Source: Candidatus Methylomirabilota bacterium (GTDB taxonomy: Bacteria > Methylomirabilota > Methylomirabilia > Methylomirabilales > JACQHM01). Taken from it: a stretch of DNA of 8,762 nt. The stretch is from positions 1 through 8,762 of the forward strand of contig JACQHM010000032.1 of NCBI GenBank assembly GCA_016199025.1, in the 5' to 3' direction. The position numbers and the translations under genes are program-made. Position 1 is the stretch's first letter. Every line of letters begins with the position of its first letter. Positions 6,428-8,762 of this stretch are shown here, piece after piece. The notes under the pieces are model-generated. The model saw only the letters and a list, made by a program, of their open reading frames with translations. It had not been told where the DNA came from and ran no database searches.

Positions 6428-7156
6428 TTAAGCGTCAAAGCCACGAAGGGCCTCCTCCGCCGCCTTCTGCTCGGCCTCTTGGAGGCTTTTTCCAGTCCCC
6501 TTCCCCAAGACCTTCCCCTGGAGGAGAACCTCTACCTCGTAGGAGGGGTGGTGGGGTGGCCCCTTTCTGCCGGTCAAGTGATAAGCCGGCAGGCTCTTGA
6601 GCCTCCCCTGGACCAGGATCTGGAGGCGGGATTTCGGATCTAAGCTTTCCTCGCGTCGGGCCTGGTCCATGAGCACCTTCTCTAGGTGAGGTTGGGCAAC
6701 GTGCGAAACCGCTTCCAAGCCACGATCCAGGTAGAGCGCGGCAATGAGGGCTTCCATGGCCGAGCTTAAGATGGAGGATTTTCCCCGGCCACCCGTCTGT
6801 TCCTCACCTTTTCCCAGGTAGAGAAACTTGGGAAGTCCGATTTCCCTTGCCAGTTTGGCGAGAAACGTTGCGCTGCTCAAGTGGCCCTTCAGGAGGGACA
6901 GCTCACCCTGGGGAGCCTCTTTCAGTTCCAAAAACAGGTGACGGCTGACGAGGAAGTTCCAGACGGCATCGCCCAAAAACTCAAGCCGTTTGAAAGCTAG
7001 GGCTTCCTCTCGGGAGGCAGACTCAACCGATGGGTGCTTCAGGGCAGTGAGGAGGAGGGAAGGGTCTTGAAATTTCAAGCCTAAGGCTTCCTGGAGGGAG
7101 GCCACCTCGGGAGGAAGGATGGGATGTAGGTCCGTCATGTTACATCGAGGGTTCAC
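6428..7156 (-). CDS. rnc: Ribonuclease III
   Basis: RNase III cleaves double-stranded RNA in rRNA precursors, mRNAs and antisense duplexes, acting as a homodimer with Mg2+. The 242-residue product has the catalytic domain with signature RLEFLGDAVWNFLVS (57-71, acidic residues E59 and D63), the GKGEEQTGGR loop (116-124), MEALIAALYLDRG (134-146, E135), and a C-terminal double-stranded RNA-binding domain (about 173-242, DPKSRLQ through GTGKSLQEAEQKAAEEAL). An odd feature is SILSSAMEA, where SILADxxEA is expected: the Asp aligned with E. coli D114 is Ser132 (TCG at 6763-6761). Start choice is uncertain: GTG at 7156 or ATG at 7138 (MTDLHPILPP), neither with a strong ribosome binding site. It lies 25 bp after the Uma2 gene stop. 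Confidence 0.95.
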   Translation of the reverse strand: MNPRCNMTDLHPILPPEVASLQEALGLKFQDPSLLLTALKHPSVESASREEALAFKRLEFLGDAVWNFLVSRHLFLELKEAPQGELSLLKGHLSSATFLAKLAREIGLPKFLYLGKGEEQTGGRGKSSILSSAMEALIAALYLDRGLEAVSHVAQPHLEKVLMDQARREESLDPKSRLQILVQGRLKSLPAYHLTGRKGPPHHPSYEVEVLLQGKVLGKGTGKSLQEAEQKAAEEALRGFDA

Positions 7157-7181
7157 GAAGCCGCAACCGCTGAGAATAGCA

Positions 7182-7745
7182 TTACTTTTGCCCTAAGGCG
7201 CCCTCAACCTTCAAATGGAGTCCCGGCAGGACTTCCGAGGTGATCACATCACCCAGACCATACAATCCTATACGTTCAAATCGGCCCGATGTAAATTTTA
7301 AAACCTCAACAGTCTGGGCTTCGGGCGACACGAACCAGCATTCCCGCACGTTGATAGACCCGTAATCCTTGAGTTTTTCTTCTAGATCCAACCGGGTGTT
7401 TGCGGGTGAAAGAATTTCCACAATCAGATCAGGCCCCCCTTCAATCATGTGTTCACCGACAATGGCTAGGCGCTCCTTACTGATAAAGAGGAGGTCCGGT
7501 TGCCGGGTACGCAGGGGGTTCTGCTGGATCAGAATATCGAGGGGGGCATAAAGCACCTCGCCTAATTCACGGTCTGCGACAAAATGATCTAACACTCGGA
7601 AGAGAGTACGTGAAATCATCTGATGAGAGGGAGTTGGACTAGGTGTCATATAAATCAGCTCTCCATTAACGACTTCATAGCGCCGTTTCATCTCCGGCAG
7701 TTTAAGGAATTCTTCATAGGTCAGATTCTTCGTTTGAATCGACAT
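7182..7745 (-). CDS. Uma2-family (DUF820) PD-(D/E)XK-like putative endonuclease
   Basis: The 187-residue protein has the full Uma2 pattern: N-terminal LTYEEFLKLPE, RRYEVVNGELIYMTPSPTPSH (21-41), LGEVLYAPLDILI (61-73), RQPDLLFIS (81-89), GGPDLIVEILSPANTRLDLEEKLKDY (103-128) and a WFVSPEAQTVEVL strand. The likely PD-(D/E)XK residues are D84, E110 and K124. Uma2 proteins are numerous in cyanobacteria, Chloroflexi and other genomes; a nuclease activity is predicted from the fold, but cellular roles are mostly unknown. ATG at 7743-7745 is preceded by a G-run rather than a classical Shine-Dalgarno sequence. It is followed after 25 bp by rnc in the same direction, so the two may share a transcript. 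A related gene diverges from it to the right. Confidence 0.85.
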   Translation of the reverse strand: MSIQTKNLTYEEFLKLPEMKRRYEVVNGELIYMTPSPTPSHQMISRTLFRVLDHFVADRELGEVLYAPLDILIQQNPLRTRQPDLLFISKERLAIVGEHMIEGGPDLIVEILSPANTRLDLEEKLKDYGSINVRECWFVSPEAQTVEVLKFTSGRFERIGLYGLGDVITSEVLPGLHLKVEGALGQK

Positions 7746-7807
7746 CGTGCCCCCCGCTGCCTACAGGTGTAGAAACACTTCACCCCTACCGGGCTAGATC
7801 GAGTACT

Positions 7808-7838
7808 ATGCTAGCAGAGCGACCTACGGGGTTGTCAA
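7808..7838 (-). promoter_or_regulatory. Possible promoter for the Uma2-rnc pair
   Basis: On the minus strand TTGACA (7838-7833) is followed by TAGCAT (7813-7808), but the spacer is 19 bases, longer than ideal. A second CCTTGACA copy lies 34 bp further upstream (7874-7867). The site lies about 60 bp upstream of the Uma2 ATG. Confidence 0.35.
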
Positions 7839-7885
7839 GGAAATTTAGCCCTGAACCCTATGGCCCTGTCAAGGCATCTTCGTTA

Positions 7886-7914
7886 TTGACGGGGGACCCG
7901 GTGCTGCATAGAAT
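7886..7914 (+). promoter_or_regulatory. Sigma70-like promoter for the right-hand Uma2 gene
   Basis: TTGACG (7886-7891) and TAGAAT (7909-7914) are separated by exactly 17 bases, which is close to consensus. Transcription would begin near 7921, consistent with a start codon at 7935 and ruling out the TTG at 7914, which overlaps the -10 box. It diverges from the promoter candidate of the left-hand Uma2 gene; the 7746-7934 gap holds both and no gene I can support. Confidence 0.6.
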
Positions 7915-7934
7915 TGGAGCCGGGATGGGGGTCC

Positions 7935-8689
7935 ATGGGAACCCAGCGCGTGATTCTCACCTCCAAGGACGGGTCAAAGTTCTTGACAGTCCCTCCGGCT
8001 GGTGATATGGACCTCGCTGGAAAGGAGCCGGAGCGGATCAAGTTTGGCCGGGAGGCCCTCAGCCGGCTGAAGGTGGCGGAGCTGATGCAGGAGTGGTCAA
8101 GCCGTGGGATTCTTGCTCAGGAGCAGCAGATCGTTATGAAAACGTTGGAGAGGAAGCGACTTTGGACTTACGACGAACTGGTGGCGGAGATGCCAGAAAC
8201 GAACCAGCCTAGCGAATTGTGGGATGGAGAATGGATCATGACGCCTGCACCAAGTCCCCTTCATCAGGAGGTTGTCGCTCGTCTGGCACGCGCCCTGGAT
8301 GATTTTGTGTCGCAGAAAAAACTGGGGCGTGTTTACTTTGCCCCTCTCGATGTCATCCTGAGCCCGCGGCGGGTCGTCCAGCCGGACATTCTGTACATCT
8401 CCAATGCCAAGCGCGCCATTATTCAGGATCAGATTCGTGGCGTTCCCGACCTGGTGGTGGAGGTGGTCTCGCCGGGGACCTGGCGGCGGGATCATGTGGA
8501 CAAGAAGGCGTTATACGAACAATTTGGCGTACAAGGTACTGGATCGTCGATCCGGAGGCCAGGACAATTGACGTGCTGGTGTTAGAGCAAAAGAGTTTTC
8601 GGTTGTTGAGCCGTTTTGGCCCAGGCGAGAAAGCACGGTCGCAGGTCCTGGCGGGCTTTGAAGTGGATGTTGAGTTTGTCATCGGATAG
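7935..8689 (+). pseudogene. Uma2-family (DUF820) gene with a one-base frameshift
   Basis: The Uma2 domain begins at ATG 8136 (MKTLERKRLWTYDEL) and contains ELWDGEWIMTPAPSPLHQ, LGRVYFAPLDVIL, QPDILYIS, VPDLVVEVVSPGTWRRD and KKALYEQFGVQ. Counted from that ATG, candidate catalytic residues are D84, E109 and K123 or K124. At 8532-8534 the frame is lost: the frame starting at 8534 continues with the expected RYWIVDPEARTIDVLVLEQ and on to AGFEVDVEFVIG, ending at TAG 8687-8689. One base, probably an A in the CAAGG run, is missing, so this is either a recent inactivating deletion or a sequencing error; unrepaired, the frame stops near 8585. An in-frame 67-codon extension reaches ATG 7935, just downstream of a good promoter. 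I do not recognise this extension; 8136, with AGGAG 12 bases upstream, is the alternative start. Confidence 0.75.
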
Positions 8690-8712
8690 GCTTCTCCCTC
8701 ACGCGACGCTGC

Positions 8713-8742
8713 CGCGGCCTTCAAGCAGTGGGGGAGGCCGCG
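8713..8742. terminator. GC hairpin downstream of the frameshifted Uma2 gene
   Basis: CGCGGCCT (8713-8720) pairs perfectly with AGGCCGCG (8735-8742) around a 14-base loop, starting 24 bases after the Uma2 TAG. No T-tract follows, so terminator function is only possible. The last 20 bases of the window show nothing further. Confidence 0.35.
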
Positions 8743-8762
8743 TGGTTCGGATGGCACGACTG

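Noticed and set aside
5755..6600. Open plus-strand frame of 281 codons across the smc start and rnc end
   Set aside because: It runs antisense to conserved parts of two well-supported genes and through their promoter gap, and its composition (Gly/Pro/Arg-rich, no domain pattern) is that of a shadow frame.
7808..8005. Plus-strand frame of 65 codons in the divergent Uma2 gap
   Set aside because: Its ATG overlaps the candidate -10 of the opposite promoter, it has no ribosome binding site, and it runs through the plus-strand promoter.
8419..8757. Minus-strand frame of 112 codons at the right edge
   Set aside because: It is antisense to the conserved C-terminal half of the frameshifted Uma2 gene, which explains the sequence better.

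Overview
This is a GC-rich bacterial chromosomal segment. At its centre is a conserved housekeeping block on the minus strand, read right to left: rnc (RNase III, 7156-6428), smc (6291-2695), a small Roadblock/LC7-domain gene (2693-2337) and ftsY (2336-1419). rnc-smc-ftsY order is known from Firmicutes and several other phyla. The high GC content, purine-rich ribosome binding sites, GTG/TTG starts and abundance of Uma2-type genes argue for a free-living, non-Firmicute bacterium. I cannot fix the phylum; a deep-branching, NC10- or Rokubacteria-like lineage is only a guess.

Left flank (1-1418): the first 102 bases hold the end of an unrelated plus-strand reading frame, possibly a transposase tail. 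A decayed insertion sequence follows, bounded by 15-bp perfect terminal inverted repeats (121-135 and 1371-1385). Its DDE transposase (309-1201) is broken by three frame changes and has lost most of the segment between the first two catalytic aspartates. Its left end has a long polypurine/polypyrimidine hairpin, and a GC hairpin follows the transposase stop. The element ends 33 bp beyond the ftsY stop and converges on it.

Core (1419-7156): smc, the Roadblock gene and ftsY are packed with 1-bp and 0-bp gaps, so they are very probably one translationally coupled transcript. A sigma70-like promoter lies in the rnc-smc gap. The products act in double-stranded RNA processing, chromosome organisation and co-translational membrane targeting. 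The Roadblock protein is the unexpected member. Several catalytic motifs depart from consensus: RNase III has Ser where a metal-binding Asp is expected, and SMC has LSSGE instead of LSGGE plus an unusual Walker A and an unusual IIDQQ motif.

Right flank (7182-8762): two divergent, related Uma2-family (DUF820, PD-(D/E)XK-like) genes. One is intact and sits 25 bp upstream of rnc on the same strand. The other, on the plus strand, has a good promoter, an unexplained N-terminal extension and a one-base frameshift near 8532. The last ~70 bases hold only a GC hairpin.

I see no tRNA, rRNA, CRISPR array or obvious defence or secretion system. The most interesting points are the Roadblock gene inside the smc-ftsY unit and the altered active-site residues of RNase III and SMC.
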